Shown in pieces: positions 24,958 to 33,390 of a stretch of DNA of 64,000 nucleotides. Origin of the DNA: Rhizobium sp. 18055 (lineage in GTDB: Bacteria > Pseudomonadota > Alphaproteobacteria > Rhizobiales > Rhizobiaceae); assembly GCF_902706285.1 (NCBI RefSeq), contig NZ_CACSKD010000014.1:62001-126000 (forward strand), in the 5' to 3' direction. The translations under genes and the position numbers were made by a program. The notes below the pieces were generated by a model that was given only the letters and a program-made list of their open reading frames with translations, was not told the DNA's origin and searched no databases. Within the stretch, counting starts at the first letter, position 1. Every line of letters starts with the position of its first letter.

Positions 24958-26106
24958 TCAGAACTCCAGCCGGGGCACATCGAGCCAGCGGCGTTCGGCC
25001 CAGGATTTCAGGCCGAGTTCGGCCAGTTGCACGCCCTTGGCGCCGGCTTCCATGCCGTATGGCCAAGGCGCATCTTCGGCGACGTAGCGCAGGAACATCT
25101 CCCATTGCACCTTGAAGCCATTGTCGAAGGACTGGGTATCCGGCACTTCGTCCCAGGTCTTGTAGAAGTCGATGGTCTGCGGTTGGTCGGGGTTCCACAC
25201 CGGCTTCGGGGTGTTGACGCGGTGCTGGGTCCAGCATTTGGTCAGGCCGGCAACGGCGGAGCCGTGGGTGCCATCGACCTGGAAGGTGACGAGATCGTCG
25301 CGGCGGACGCGCACCGCCCAGGAGGAGTTGATATGGGCGATGGCACCGCCTTCGAGCTCGAAGGTGGCGTAGGCCGCATCATCGGTATCGCAATTGTAAG
25401 GCTTGCCCTGTTCATCGACGCGGGTGCCGATATGGGTTGCGCCGAGGCAGGAGACGGATTTGACCTCGCCGAACAGGTTGTCGAGCACGTAGCGCCAGTG
25501 GCACAGCATATCGAGGATGATGCCGCCGCCATCGGCCTTGCGGTAGTTCCAAGACGGGCGCTGGGCCGGCACGCCCCAGTCGCCCTCGAACACCCAGTAG
25601 CCGAATTCGCCGCGCACCGATAATATCTTGCCGAAGAAGCCGGAGTCGCGCAGCAGCGCCAGCTTGCGCAAGCCGGGCAGGAACAGCTTGTCCTGGACGA
25701 CGCCATGCTTGAGGCCTGAGGCGCGCGCCTTGCGGGCGAGATCGACCGCCACCTGCAGGTCGTCGGAAATCGGCTTTTCGCAATAGACGTGCTTGCCAGC
25801 ATCAAGTGCGCGCGACAGCAGCTCGGCGCGCATCAACGTGGTGCCGGCGTCGAAGAAGATGTGATCGTCGGGATTGGCGAGTGCGGCATCGAGATCGGTG
25901 GACCAGCGCTTGATCGAATGCTTGTTCGCCAGCTCTTCCATCTTGGCGGCGTTGCGGCCGACGATGATCGGGTCGATCTCCAGCTTTTCTCCTGATTTCA
26001 GCGTCAAACCGCCCTGATCGCGGATCGCCAGAATCGAGCGGACGAGGTGCTGATTGTAGCCCATGCGGCCGGTTACGCCGTGCAGAATTATCCCTAGACG
26101 AGCCAT
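24958..26106 (-). CDS. Gfo/Idh/MocA family oxidoreductase
   Basis: 382 residues. NAD(P)-binding domain (GIILHGVTGRMGYNQH, an unusual glycine pattern), family lysine in VYCEKPISDD and substrate domain with WNYRKADGGGIILDMLCHWR, whose histidine is a catalytic-site candidate. The start is ATG 26106 after GGGAGAGAAAC. It is the first gene of the leftward operon with DUF993, TIM-barrel protein and a second Gfo/Idh enzyme. An inverted repeat shared with two other promoters of this island lies centred about 72 bases upstream. Confidence 0.9.
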   Translation of the reverse strand: MARLGIILHGVTGRMGYNQHLVRSILAIRDQGGLTLKSGEKLEIDPIIVGRNAAKMEELANKHSIKRWSTDLDAALANPDDHIFFDAGTTLMRAELLSRALDAGKHVYCEKPISDDLQVAVDLARKARASGLKHGVVQDKLFLPGLRKLALLRDSGFFGKILSVRGEFGYWVFEGDWGVPAQRPSWNYRKADGGGIILDMLCHWRYVLDNLFGEVKSVSCLGATHIGTRVDEQGKPYNCDTDDAAYATFELEGGAIAHINSSWAVRVRRDDLVTFQVDGTHGSAVAGLTKCWTQHRVNTPKPVWNPDQPQTIDFYKTWDEVPDTQSFDNGFKVQWEMFLRYVAEDAPWPYGMEAGAKGVQLAELGLKSWAERRWLDVPRLEF

Positions 26107-26170
26107 GTTTCTCTCCCTGCAAATGTCTTGCGAGGCCGGACGCACTCAAGTGAGCGGCTCCTCCCGGCCG

Positions 26171-26186
26171 GTAACTAAACGGTTAC
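26171..26186. promoter_or_regulatory. Shared inverted repeat, site 1
   Basis: Plus strand GTAACTAAACGGTTAC: perfect arms GTAAC/GTTAC with a six-base centre. It is centred 72.5 bases before the ATG at 26106. Nearly the same motif occurs at 27032 and 39985 at the same distance from a start codon. Confidence 0.7.
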
Positions 26187-26239
26187 TTGATGACAGACGA
26201 AAAGCGTCGCTGTCAATAGCCGAGATCAAATTTCGGAAA

Positions 26240-26908
26240 TCAGGCCTTGATCGAAGAGAGCGTGACGTGAACGATATGACGCTCCCAAGCGTCGAGATTG
26301 GCCGTATCGGCAAGGTCGCGGCCGAAGATGGTCGAGAGCGTGTACTGGTTGGAAATGTAGAAATATCCAAGCGATGCGATCGTCAGATAGACGTTCAGCG
26401 GATCGGCGGTTTCGATGAAGACGCCTGACGCCCTGCCGCGATCGAGTACCTGTGTCAGCTCGATGATCAGATGCGAATGCAGTTCCTTCAGCCGGACCGA
26501 CTGGCGCAGCCAGCGGGCGCGGTGAAGGTTTTCGGTGCCGAGCAGGCTGAGGAATTCCGGGTGCTTGAGGAAATAGCGCCAGGTGAACAGCGCCAGTTCG
26601 GCAATCCCCTCCTCCGGACTGCGGTCGCCGATATGCAGTTCGCGCTCGGCAGTGCGGATGCCGACATAGGCCTCTTCGAGGACATGCAGGTAGAGCTGCT
26701 CCTTGTCGCCGAAGTAGTGGTAGAGCATGCGCTTGTTGGTGCCGGCACGCTCGGCAATGGCATCGACACGGGCTCCGCCCATGCCGTTTTCGGCAAACTC
26801 TTTGGTCGCGGCCTCGAGAATGGCGGCGCGCGTCCGCTCGGGATCGCGCTGCAACACGCGCTCGGCCGGACGCCGCTTGATTGTCTTCTTTTCCCCGCTG
26901 CCGTCCAT
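26240..26908 (-). CDS. TetR family transcriptional regulator
   Basis: 222 residues. The N-terminal helix-turn-helix is standard (RAAILEAATKEFAENGMGGA then VDAIAERAGTNKRMLYHYFG), followed by an all-helical ligand/dimer domain. The start is ATG 26908. It lies between the leftward dehydrogenase operon and the divergent ABC operon, with related inverted repeats on both sides (26171 and 27032). It is therefore the best local candidate for the protein that binds them. A TTGTT-N4-AACAA repeat at 26948–26961, close to its own start, might serve autoregulation. The effector is unknown. Confidence 0.92.
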   Translation of the reverse strand: MDGSGEKKTIKRRPAERVLQRDPERTRAAILEAATKEFAENGMGGARVDAIAERAGTNKRMLYHYFGDKEQLYLHVLEEAYVGIRTAERELHIGDRSPEEGIAELALFTWRYFLKHPEFLSLLGTENLHRARWLRQSVRLKELHSHLIIELTQVLDRGRASGVFIETADPLNVYLTIASLGYFYISNQYTLSTIFGRDLADTANLDAWERHIVHVTLSSIKA

Positions 26909-27031
26909 CCGCCTGCTACCTTTCCCCGTAACCCCACCCGCTCATAGTTGTTTATGAACAAATTGTAAAAACCGAACCCGGCGGGCACTGCCAACATCAC
27001 GCTTGACAGGTTCAGCGCTTGTCCATAACTT

Positions 27032-27047
27032 GTAACCAATTGGTTAT
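27032..27047. promoter_or_regulatory. Shared inverted repeat, site 2
   Basis: GTAACCAATTGGTTAT: the inner 14 bases TAACCAATTGGTTA are a perfect palindrome. It is centred 71.5 bases before the ATG of the solute-binding protein at 27111 and lies between that gene and the divergent TetR gene. Confidence 0.75.
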
Positions 27048-27110
27048 TTGTTGCAAGAGAAACCAGCAAGGAGCGTGTGGAGGCGCTCCCCAAGGGAGGA
27101 GGAAAAACAG

Positions 27111-28397
27111 ATGACATTCCGTGTGAGCAGACGCAATTTCGTTGCGGGAGGGGCCACGCTTCTTTCGATGTCGGCACTGGGTTCCAAGGCTTTTGCCGCG
27201 GATTCCCGCCTGCGACTTCTATGGTGGGGCTCGCAACCGCGCGCCGAACGCACCAACAAGGTGTCGCAGCTTTACCAGGCGAAGAATGCCGGGACTTCGA
27301 TCACCGGCGAGTTCCTTGGCTGGGGCGATTACTGGCCGCGGCTCGCAACCCAGGTTGCCGGTCGCAATGCGCCCGACGTGATCCAGATGGATTACCGCTA
27401 TATCGTCGAATATGCGCGCCGCGGAGCCCTGGCACCGCTGGAATCCTACATGCCGGCCAAGCTCAGTCTCGGGGATTTCGACCCGGCACAGATCGAGGGC
27501 GGCAGCGTTGATGGCCACTTCTACGGCGTCAGTCTCGGGGCCAATGCCGCCTCGACGGTGCTGAACACCACGGCCTTCGAGGAAGCCGGCATCGACCTGC
27601 CGACGCGCACGACCACATGGGAAGAATTCGGCAAGATCGGCGCCGAGATGAGCAAGGCCGGAAAGCGCAAGGGCTTCTTCGGATTTGCAGACGGCTCCGG
27701 CAACGAGCCGCTATTCGAGAACTATCTGCGCCAGCGGGGCAAGGCACTTTACACGGCCGATTCGAAGATCGCCTTCGCTGCCGAGGATGCATCGGAATGG
27801 CTCGACATGTGGAGCAAGTTCCGGGAAGCCGGCGCCTGCGTGCCGCCCGACGTGCAGGCGCTCTACAAGGACACGATCGACACCGCGCCGCTGACGCTCG
27901 GCAAGGCTGCCGCCGATTACGCGCACAGCAATCAGTTTGTCGGCTTCCAGGCTGTCAGCAAGGACAAGCTGGCGCTGACCAACTACCCGCTGATCAAGTC
28001 GGATTCGAAGGGCGGGCATTATCGCAAGCCGTCGATGTTCTTCTCGGTCTCGGCCCAGTCGAAATCGCTGGAACAGGCAGTCGATTATGTGAACTTCTTC
28101 GTGACCAATCCGGATGCAGCCGTCGCCCTCGACGTCGAGCGCGGCATTCCGGAATCGAAGGCGATGCGCGATGTCGTGGCTGCCAAGCTCGACGCCACGG
28201 GCAAGATTCCGCTCGACTATGTTTCCGGTCTTGGCGATCTCGCCGGCAAGCTGCCGCCGCCACCGCCATCCGGCGCCGGCGAAGGCCAAATTGTGCTGCG
28301 TACCGCTTCCGAGCAGGTGGCCTTCGGCCAGCTTACGCCTGCCGATGGTGGCAAGCAGATCGTCGATGAAATCACCCGGCTCCTCGCACGAGGCTGA
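27111..28397 (+). CDS. ABC transporter sugar-binding protein (Tat-exported)
   Basis: 428 residues, solute-binding protein family 1. The N-terminus VSRRNFVAGGATLLSMSALG is a twin-arginine signal, cut near AFA|AD, so it is exported folded. The mature protein shows RLLWWGSQPRAERTNKVSQL and NAPDVIQMDYRYIVEYARRG. The start is ATG 27111 after AAGGGAGGAGG. It is the first gene of a rightward operon: two permeases, dehydrogenase, ATPase, kinase and FAD enzyme. The cargo is unknown; operon partners suggest a sugar or amino-sugar derivative. Confidence 0.92.
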   Translation: MTFRVSRRNFVAGGATLLSMSALGSKAFAADSRLRLLWWGSQPRAERTNKVSQLYQAKNAGTSITGEFLGWGDYWPRLATQVAGRNAPDVIQMDYRYIVEYARRGALAPLESYMPAKLSLGDFDPAQIEGGSVDGHFYGVSLGANAASTVLNTTAFEEAGIDLPTRTTTWEEFGKIGAEMSKAGKRKGFFGFADGSGNEPLFENYLRQRGKALYTADSKIAFAAEDASEWLDMWSKFREAGACVPPDVQALYKDTIDTAPLTLGKAAADYAHSNQFVGFQAVSKDKLALTNYPLIKSDSKGGHYRKPSMFFSVSAQSKSLEQAVDYVNFFVTNPDAAVALDVERGIPESKAMRDVVAAKLDATGKIPLDYVSGLGDLAGKLPPPPPSGAGEGQIVLRTASEQVAFGQLTPADGGKQIVDEITRLLARG

Positions 28398-29359
28398 TGC
28401 GGATGAGCAATGCGATGCACACGACGGCTCCGGACACAGTCCGGAGCGGCGCGGGCGTGGTGGCCGAGGGGCGCTTCAAGCGCCTCTGGGCTGCCAATGC
28501 ACCCGGCTATCTCTTCCTGCTGCCCTGGCTTATCGGCTTCTTCGGGCTGACGCTCGGGCCGGCGCTGATCTCGCTCTACCTGTCGTTTACGGATTTCGAC
28601 ATGATCCGCTCACCCGAATGGGTGGGCATGGCAAACTATGTGCGCATCACCACGGCCGACGCGAAATTCGCAGCCGCGATGAAGGTGACGCTGACCTATG
28701 TCGTTCTCTCAGTCCCATTCAAGCTGACCTTCGCGCTGCTGGTGGCGATGGCGCTCAACAAGGGCGTGCGTGGCCTGCCTGTCTACCGCGCCATCTTCTA
28801 TCTTCCGTCGCTTCTCGGCGGCAGCGTGGCCATCGCCGTGCTGTGGCGCCAGCTGTTTGCCGGCGACGGGCTGGTCAATGCGGCGCTGGCGCAGATCGGC
28901 ATTCAGGGCCCGAGCTGGATCTCGCATCCGAGCTATTCGATCTACACGCTTGTGGCATTGAGCGTCTGGCAGTTCGGCTCGCCGATGATCATTTTCCTCG
29001 CCGGCCTGCGACAGATCCCGACCGACATGTACGAGGCAGCCAGTCTCGACGGGGCCTCGAAGTTCCGGCAGTTCTACAAGATCACCCTGCCGCTGCTGAC
29101 TCCTGTCATTTTCTTCAACGCGGTGGTGCAGACGATCGATGCCTTCAAGGCGTTTACGCCCGCCTTCATCATCTCCGGTGGGACGGGCGGGCCGATCAAT
29201 TCGACGCTGTTCTACACGCTCTATCTCTATCAGGAGGCTTTCGGGAATTTCCGCATGGGCTACGCCTCGGCGCTCGCCTGGATACTGGTGCTGATCATCG
29301 CCGTGTTCACCGCCTTCTCGTTCCTGTCCTCACGTTACTGGGTGCATTACGATGACTAA
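28397..29359 (+). CDS. Sugar ABC transporter permease (MalF type)
   Basis: 320 residues, CUT1 permease with six helices and EAA loop DMYEAASLDGASKFRQFYKI followed by TLPLLTPVI. The ATG overlaps the stop of the binding-protein gene (TGATG), and an ATG six bases on is equally possible. It works with the next permease and the ATPase of this operon at the inner membrane. Confidence 0.93.
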   Translation: MRMSNAMHTTAPDTVRSGAGVVAEGRFKRLWAANAPGYLFLLPWLIGFFGLTLGPALISLYLSFTDFDMIRSPEWVGMANYVRITTADAKFAAAMKVTLTYVVLSVPFKLTFALLVAMALNKGVRGLPVYRAIFYLPSLLGGSVAIAVLWRQLFAGDGLVNAALAQIGIQGPSWISHPSYSIYTLVALSVWQFGSPMIIFLAGLRQIPTDMYEAASLDGASKFRQFYKITLPLLTPVIFFNAVVQTIDAFKAFTPAFIISGGTGGPINSTLFYTLYLYQEAFGNFRMGYASALAWILVLIIAVFTAFSFLSSRYWVHYDD

Positions 29360-30236
29360 CGGGATCACCACCGCCGTTTCGGCGCCGCCATCCGATATCA
29401 CCAAGCGCAGCCGGCCGGCCTCCGTCGTCATCCACGCGCTGATGATGCTTGCCTCGCTGCTGATGCTCTATCCGCTGCTCTGGATGGTTTCGGCATCGGT
29501 GCGGCCGGAGAACGAGATCTTCTCCTCGACCTCGCTCATCCCGTCGTCGATCGATTTCTCATCCTACGTGCGCGGCTGGGTCGGGCTCGACATCACCTTC
29601 GGGCGGTTCTTCTGGAACTCGCTTGTCATTTCGGTGCTGACGGTGATCGGCAATGTCGTTGCCTGTTCGCTGGCTGCCTATTCCTTCGCGCGGCTGCGCT
29701 TTGCCGGCCGGAACTTCTGGTTCGCGATCATGCTCGGCACGCTGATGATCCCCTATCACGTGACGCTGATCCCGCAATATGTGCTGTTCCTCAACCTTGG
29801 CTGGGTCAACACCATCCTGCCGCTCGTGGTTCCGAAGTTTCTCGCCAGCGATGCCTTCTTCATCTTCCTGATGGTGCAGTTCTTCCGCGGCATTCCGCGC
29901 GAACTTGACGAGGCGGCGATGATGGACGGCTGCAGCGCCTGGCGGATCTACTGGAAGATCATGCTGCCGCTGTCGCTGCCGGTGCTGGCAACGGCTGCGA
30001 TCTTCTCGTTCATCTGGACCTGGGACGATTTCTTCGGTCCGCTGATCTACCTCAACGACATGAACACCTACACGATCCAGCTCGGCCTGCGCACCTTCGT
30101 CGATTCGACCAGCGCATCCGATTGGGGCGGGCTGTTTGCGATGTCGACGCTGACGCTGGTGCCGGTGTTTCTGTTCTTCCTGTTCTTCCAGCGGCTGCTG
30201 ATCGACGGCATCGCCACGACGGGCATGAAGCGCTGA
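29352..30236 (+). CDS. Sugar ABC transporter permease (MalG type)
   Basis: 294 residues with six helices (for example ALMMLASLLMLYPLLWMVSA) and EAA loop ELDEAAMMDGCSAWRIYWKI followed by MLPLSLPVLA. It overlaps the upstream permease gene by eight bases, indicating translational coupling. It forms the membrane channel with the MalF-type partner. Confidence 0.93.
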   Translation: MTNGITTAVSAPPSDITKRSRPASVVIHALMMLASLLMLYPLLWMVSASVRPENEIFSSTSLIPSSIDFSSYVRGWVGLDITFGRFFWNSLVISVLTVIGNVVACSLAAYSFARLRFAGRNFWFAIMLGTLMIPYHVTLIPQYVLFLNLGWVNTILPLVVPKFLASDAFFIFLMVQFFRGIPRELDEAAMMDGCSAWRIYWKIMLPLSLPVLATAAIFSFIWTWDDFFGPLIYLNDMNTYTIQLGLRTFVDSTSASDWGGLFAMSTLTLVPVFLFFLFFQRLLIDGIATTGMKR

Positions 30237-30270
30237 TGGCTGTGACCGGGACCCCAAAGAGACACATGAC

Positions 30271-31344
30271 ATGAGCATCAAGACTGTTGCGATCATCGGC
30301 TGCGGCATCGGCCGCTCCCATATCGTCGAAGGCTACCTGCCGCATCCGGACAAGTTCAAGGTCACCACACTCTGCGACCTGAACGAGGAGCGGCTGGCGC
30401 AGATCGGTGACGAGTTTGGCATCGAGAAGCGCACCACGTCGTTTGCAGAGGTGCTTGCCGATGACAGCATCGACATTGTCGATATCTGCACGCCGCCGGG
30501 CATCCACCTGGAGCAGGTGGTGGCGGCGCTTGCCGCGGGCAAGCATGTGATCTGCGAGAAGCCGCTGACAGGGTCCCTGGCAGGGGTCGACGCGATCATG
30601 GCCACGGAAAAGACCGCCAAGGGCGTGCTGATGCCGATCTTCCAGTATCGCTATGGCGACGGGATCGAGAAGGCAAAGCGGATCATCGAGGCGGGGATCG
30701 CCGGCAAGCCATACATGGGCTCGGTCGAGACGTTCTGGCTGCGCACGCCTGATTATTACGCGGTGCCGTGGCGCGGCAAGTGGGCGACGGAACTCGGCGG
30801 GGTGCTGGTGACGCATGCGCTGCACCTGCACGACATGTTGCTGCACCTGATGGGGCCGGCGTCGCGCGTGTTCGGCCGCGTCGCCACCCGGGTCAACGCC
30901 ATCGAGGTCGAGGACTGTGCCTCGGCGAGCCTGCTGATGGAGAACGGCGCCTTCGTGTCGCTGTCCTGCACGCTGGGCTCACAGCAGGAAATCAGCCGCA
31001 TCCGGCTGCATTTCGAAAACGTCACCTTCGAGAGCAATCACCAGGCCTATTCGCCGGGCAAGGACCCCTGGACAATCCTCGCCGCCAATGACGATGTACA
31101 GAAAAAGATCGATGCGGTGATCGGCAACTGGCAGCCTGTGGCGCCGCGCTTCACCACGCAGATGGAACATTTCCACGCCTATCTCAGCGGCCACGGCCCG
31201 CTGCCCGTCACCACACAGGATGCGCGGCGGGCGCTGGAACTGGTGACCGCCATCTATCAATCGTCCGACAGCGGCCAGGATATCCAGCTGCCGATCGGCG
31301 CCGACAGCCCGAAATACGCCGACTGGCGTGCAAAAACGCAATAA
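30271..31344 (+). CDS. Gfo/Idh/MocA family oxidoreductase
   Basis: 357 residues. The Rossmann motif is VAIIGCGIGRSHIVEGYLPH; the family lysine lies in VICEKPLTGS; the substrate domain has ELGGVLVTHALHLHDMLLHL with candidate catalytic histidines. It starts at ATG 30271, 34 bases after the permease stop, and is followed by the ATPase gene. It is the third dehydrogenase of this family within 10 kb, here tied to the Tat-type transporter, so it probably oxidises the imported compound or a first product. Confidence 0.9.
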   Translation: MSIKTVAIIGCGIGRSHIVEGYLPHPDKFKVTTLCDLNEERLAQIGDEFGIEKRTTSFAEVLADDSIDIVDICTPPGIHLEQVVAALAAGKHVICEKPLTGSLAGVDAIMATEKTAKGVLMPIFQYRYGDGIEKAKRIIEAGIAGKPYMGSVETFWLRTPDYYAVPWRGKWATELGGVLVTHALHLHDMLLHLMGPASRVFGRVATRVNAIEVEDCASASLLMENGAFVSLSCTLGSQQEISRIRLHFENVTFESNHQAYSPGKDPWTILAANDDVQKKIDAVIGNWQPVAPRFTTQMEHFHAYLSGHGPLPVTTQDARRALELVTAIYQSSDSGQDIQLPIGADSPKYADWRAKTQ

Positions 31345-31368
31345 CGGACCAGAGAGGAATTCAAGAAG

Positions 31369-32448
31369 ATGGCAACGAGCGTCGTTCTTCAGAAGGTCGA
31401 GAAACGCTATGGCGCGCTTGACGTCATTCACGGCATCGACCTGAAAATCGAGCCCGGCGAGTTCGTGGTGTTCGTCGGCCCGTCCGGCTGCGGCAAGTCC
31501 ACGCTGCTTAGGATGATCGCCGGGCTGGAGGAAATCACCGGCGGGGCGCTGATGCTCGACAACGAGCGGATGAACGAGGTGGCGCCGGCCAAGCGCGGCA
31601 TCGCCATGGTGTTCCAGTCCTACGCGCTCTACCCGCACATGTCCGTCTACAAGAACCTCGCCTTCGGGCTGGAGACAGCCGGCTTCAAGAAGGCGGAGAT
31701 CCAGCCGAAGGTGAAGCGGGCAGCCGAGATCCTGCAGATCGAAAAGCTGCTGGAGCGCAAGCCGAAGGCGCTCTCCGGCGGGCAGCGGCAGCGCGTCGCG
31801 ATCGGCCGCGCCATCGTCCGCGAACCGCGCATCTTCCTGTTCGACGAGCCGCTGTCGAACCTCGACGCGGAGCTTCGGGTGCAGATGCGGGTGGAGATTT
31901 CCCGGCTGCACCGCAGCCTCGGCAACACGATGATCTACGTCACCCATGACCAGGTGGAGGCGATGACCATGGCCGACAAGATCGTGGTCCTGAACGCCGG
32001 GCGCATCGAGCAGATCGGAGCGCCGCTCGACCTCTACAACAATCCGGTCAACCGCTTCGTCGCCGGCTTCATCGGCAGCCCGAAGATGAACTTTTTGCAG
32101 GGCAAGATCGAGCAGGTTGGCGCCGCCGAGACGACGATCAATGTCTGCGGCAATGCCGTGCGGCTGCCGCGCCGGGTGAACGCCAAGGCCGGCGAGAGCG
32201 CGACCTTCGGCATTCGTCCGGAGCATCTTTCGGTGCTGGATAACAGCGGCATCGGACTGTCGACCGTCAATGTCGATCTCGTGGAAAACCTCGGCGGGGC
32301 GACGATGCTCTACACGACGACGCCGGATAAGCAGCAGCTGACCGTCGCGCTCGACGGGCAGCAGAAGGTGGAGCGCGGGGCCAATGTGAAGGTCTCGTTC
32401 GACCCGGCCCGCTGTCACATCTTCGACGCGTCAGGCGCATCCATCTAG
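31369..32448 (+). CDS. ABC transporter ATP-binding protein (MalK/UgpC type)
   Basis: 359 residues. Walker A GPSGCGKST (about 38–46), Q-loop MVFQSYALYPHMSV, signature LSGGQRQRVAIGRAI, Walker B IFLFDEPLSNLDA, H-loop YVTHDQVEAMTMAD, then the C-terminal OB-fold domain of the MalK group. This is the only sugar-type ATPase gene in the window, so it may energise both the adjacent transporter and the ATPase-less one at 17253–20343. It sits 24 bases after the dehydrogenase gene. Confidence 0.95.
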   Translation: MATSVVLQKVEKRYGALDVIHGIDLKIEPGEFVVFVGPSGCGKSTLLRMIAGLEEITGGALMLDNERMNEVAPAKRGIAMVFQSYALYPHMSVYKNLAFGLETAGFKKAEIQPKVKRAAEILQIEKLLERKPKALSGGQRQRVAIGRAIVREPRIFLFDEPLSNLDAELRVQMRVEISRLHRSLGNTMIYVTHDQVEAMTMADKIVVLNAGRIEQIGAPLDLYNNPVNRFVAGFIGSPKMNFLQGKIEQVGAAETTINVCGNAVRLPRRVNAKAGESATFGIRPEHLSVLDNSGIGLSTVNVDLVENLGGATMLYTTTPDKQQLTVALDGQQKVERGANVKVSFDPARCHIFDASGASI

Positions 32449-32513
32449 AGCGCTTGACAGCCGATCCTGCTCTGGCCATGTTTCCAATAGGATAGGCCGC
32501 GAGGGGGAAAAGC

Positions 32514-33386
32514 GTGACGCCTGAAGACCGGATTCATGCGCTTGGCATATGGCAGGGTCCGATCGACATATCCGCGATCACCGGCGGCATCACCAACCGG
32601 AACTATCTGGTGCGCGACGGCAGCGTCCGCCGCGTCGTCCGGCTGGGCGAGGACATTCCCGTTCACCACATCAACAGGCAGAACGAACTGGCCGCCAGCC
32701 GGGCCGCGCACGCGGCCGGGCTCTCGCCTGCCGTGATCCATCATACGCCTGGCGTGCTGGTGCTCGACTATATCGACGCCAGGGCGCTTACACCGGATGA
32801 CCTGCGTCAGCCCAAAACTCTCGAGCGCGTCATTCCGATGGTGCGTGCCTGTCATCACGATATCGCCCGCGAATTTCGCGGGGCGGCGACGATATTCTGG
32901 GTGTTTCATGTGATCCGCGACTACATCGCCAGTCTTGAAGCGGCGGGCAGCCCCTACCGGCCGCTGTTTGCGGATCTGCTCGAGAAGGCCGAGCGGCTGG
33001 AAGCGGCCGGCGGGCCGTTCGAGATCGCCTTCGGCCATAACGACATGCTGGCCGCGAACTTTCTCGACGATGGCAAGCGGTTGTGGCTGATCGACTGGGA
33101 CTATGCCGGCTTCAACACGCCGCTGTTCGATCTCGGCGGTCTGGCTTCCAACAACGCATTTTCCGAGGACACCGAGCAGACGATGCTCGAGACCTACTAC
33201 CTCAAGTCACTGACGCCGGATCTGTGGCGGCGCTACCGGGCGATGAAATGCGCCTCGCTGCTGCGCGAGATGCTCTGGAGCATGGTGTCGGAAATCCATT
33301 CGACCATCGACTTCGACTATGCCGGCTACACCGCCGAGAACCGGGCGCGTTTCGAGCGCGCCTATACGGAATTCGAACAGGACTGA
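32514..33386 (+). CDS. Choline/ethanolamine kinase-like phosphotransferase
   Basis: 290 residues of the APH/LicA kinase fold. ITGGITNRNYLV is the nucleotide-binding region, EIAFGHNDMLAANFLDD the catalytic loop (HNDxxxxN) and LWLIDWDYAGFNTPLFDLG the metal-binding segment, all close to choline kinases. The start is GTG 32514 after GAGGGGGAAAAGC. It is between the transporter ATPase and an FAD dehydrogenase that begins four bases after its stop. A substrate such as an amino alcohol or an N-methylated amine fits both neighbours, but a sugar cannot be excluded. Confidence 0.82.
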   Translation: MTPEDRIHALGIWQGPIDISAITGGITNRNYLVRDGSVRRVVRLGEDIPVHHINRQNELAASRAAHAAGLSPAVIHHTPGVLVLDYIDARALTPDDLRQPKTLERVIPMVRACHHDIAREFRGAATIFWVFHVIRDYIASLEAAGSPYRPLFADLLEKAERLEAAGGPFEIAFGHNDMLAANFLDDGKRLWLIDWDYAGFNTPLFDLGGLASNNAFSEDTEQTMLETYYLKSLTPDLWRRYRAMKCASLLREMLWSMVSEIHSTIDFDYAGYTAENRARFERAYTEFEQD

Positions 33387-33390
33387 TCAT

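Noticed and set aside
30979..32418. Open frame of nearly 480 codons antisense to the ABC ATPase
   Set aside because: All motifs of the MalK-type protein are on the plus strand; the antisense translation is Arg/His/Leu-rich and shows no motif.
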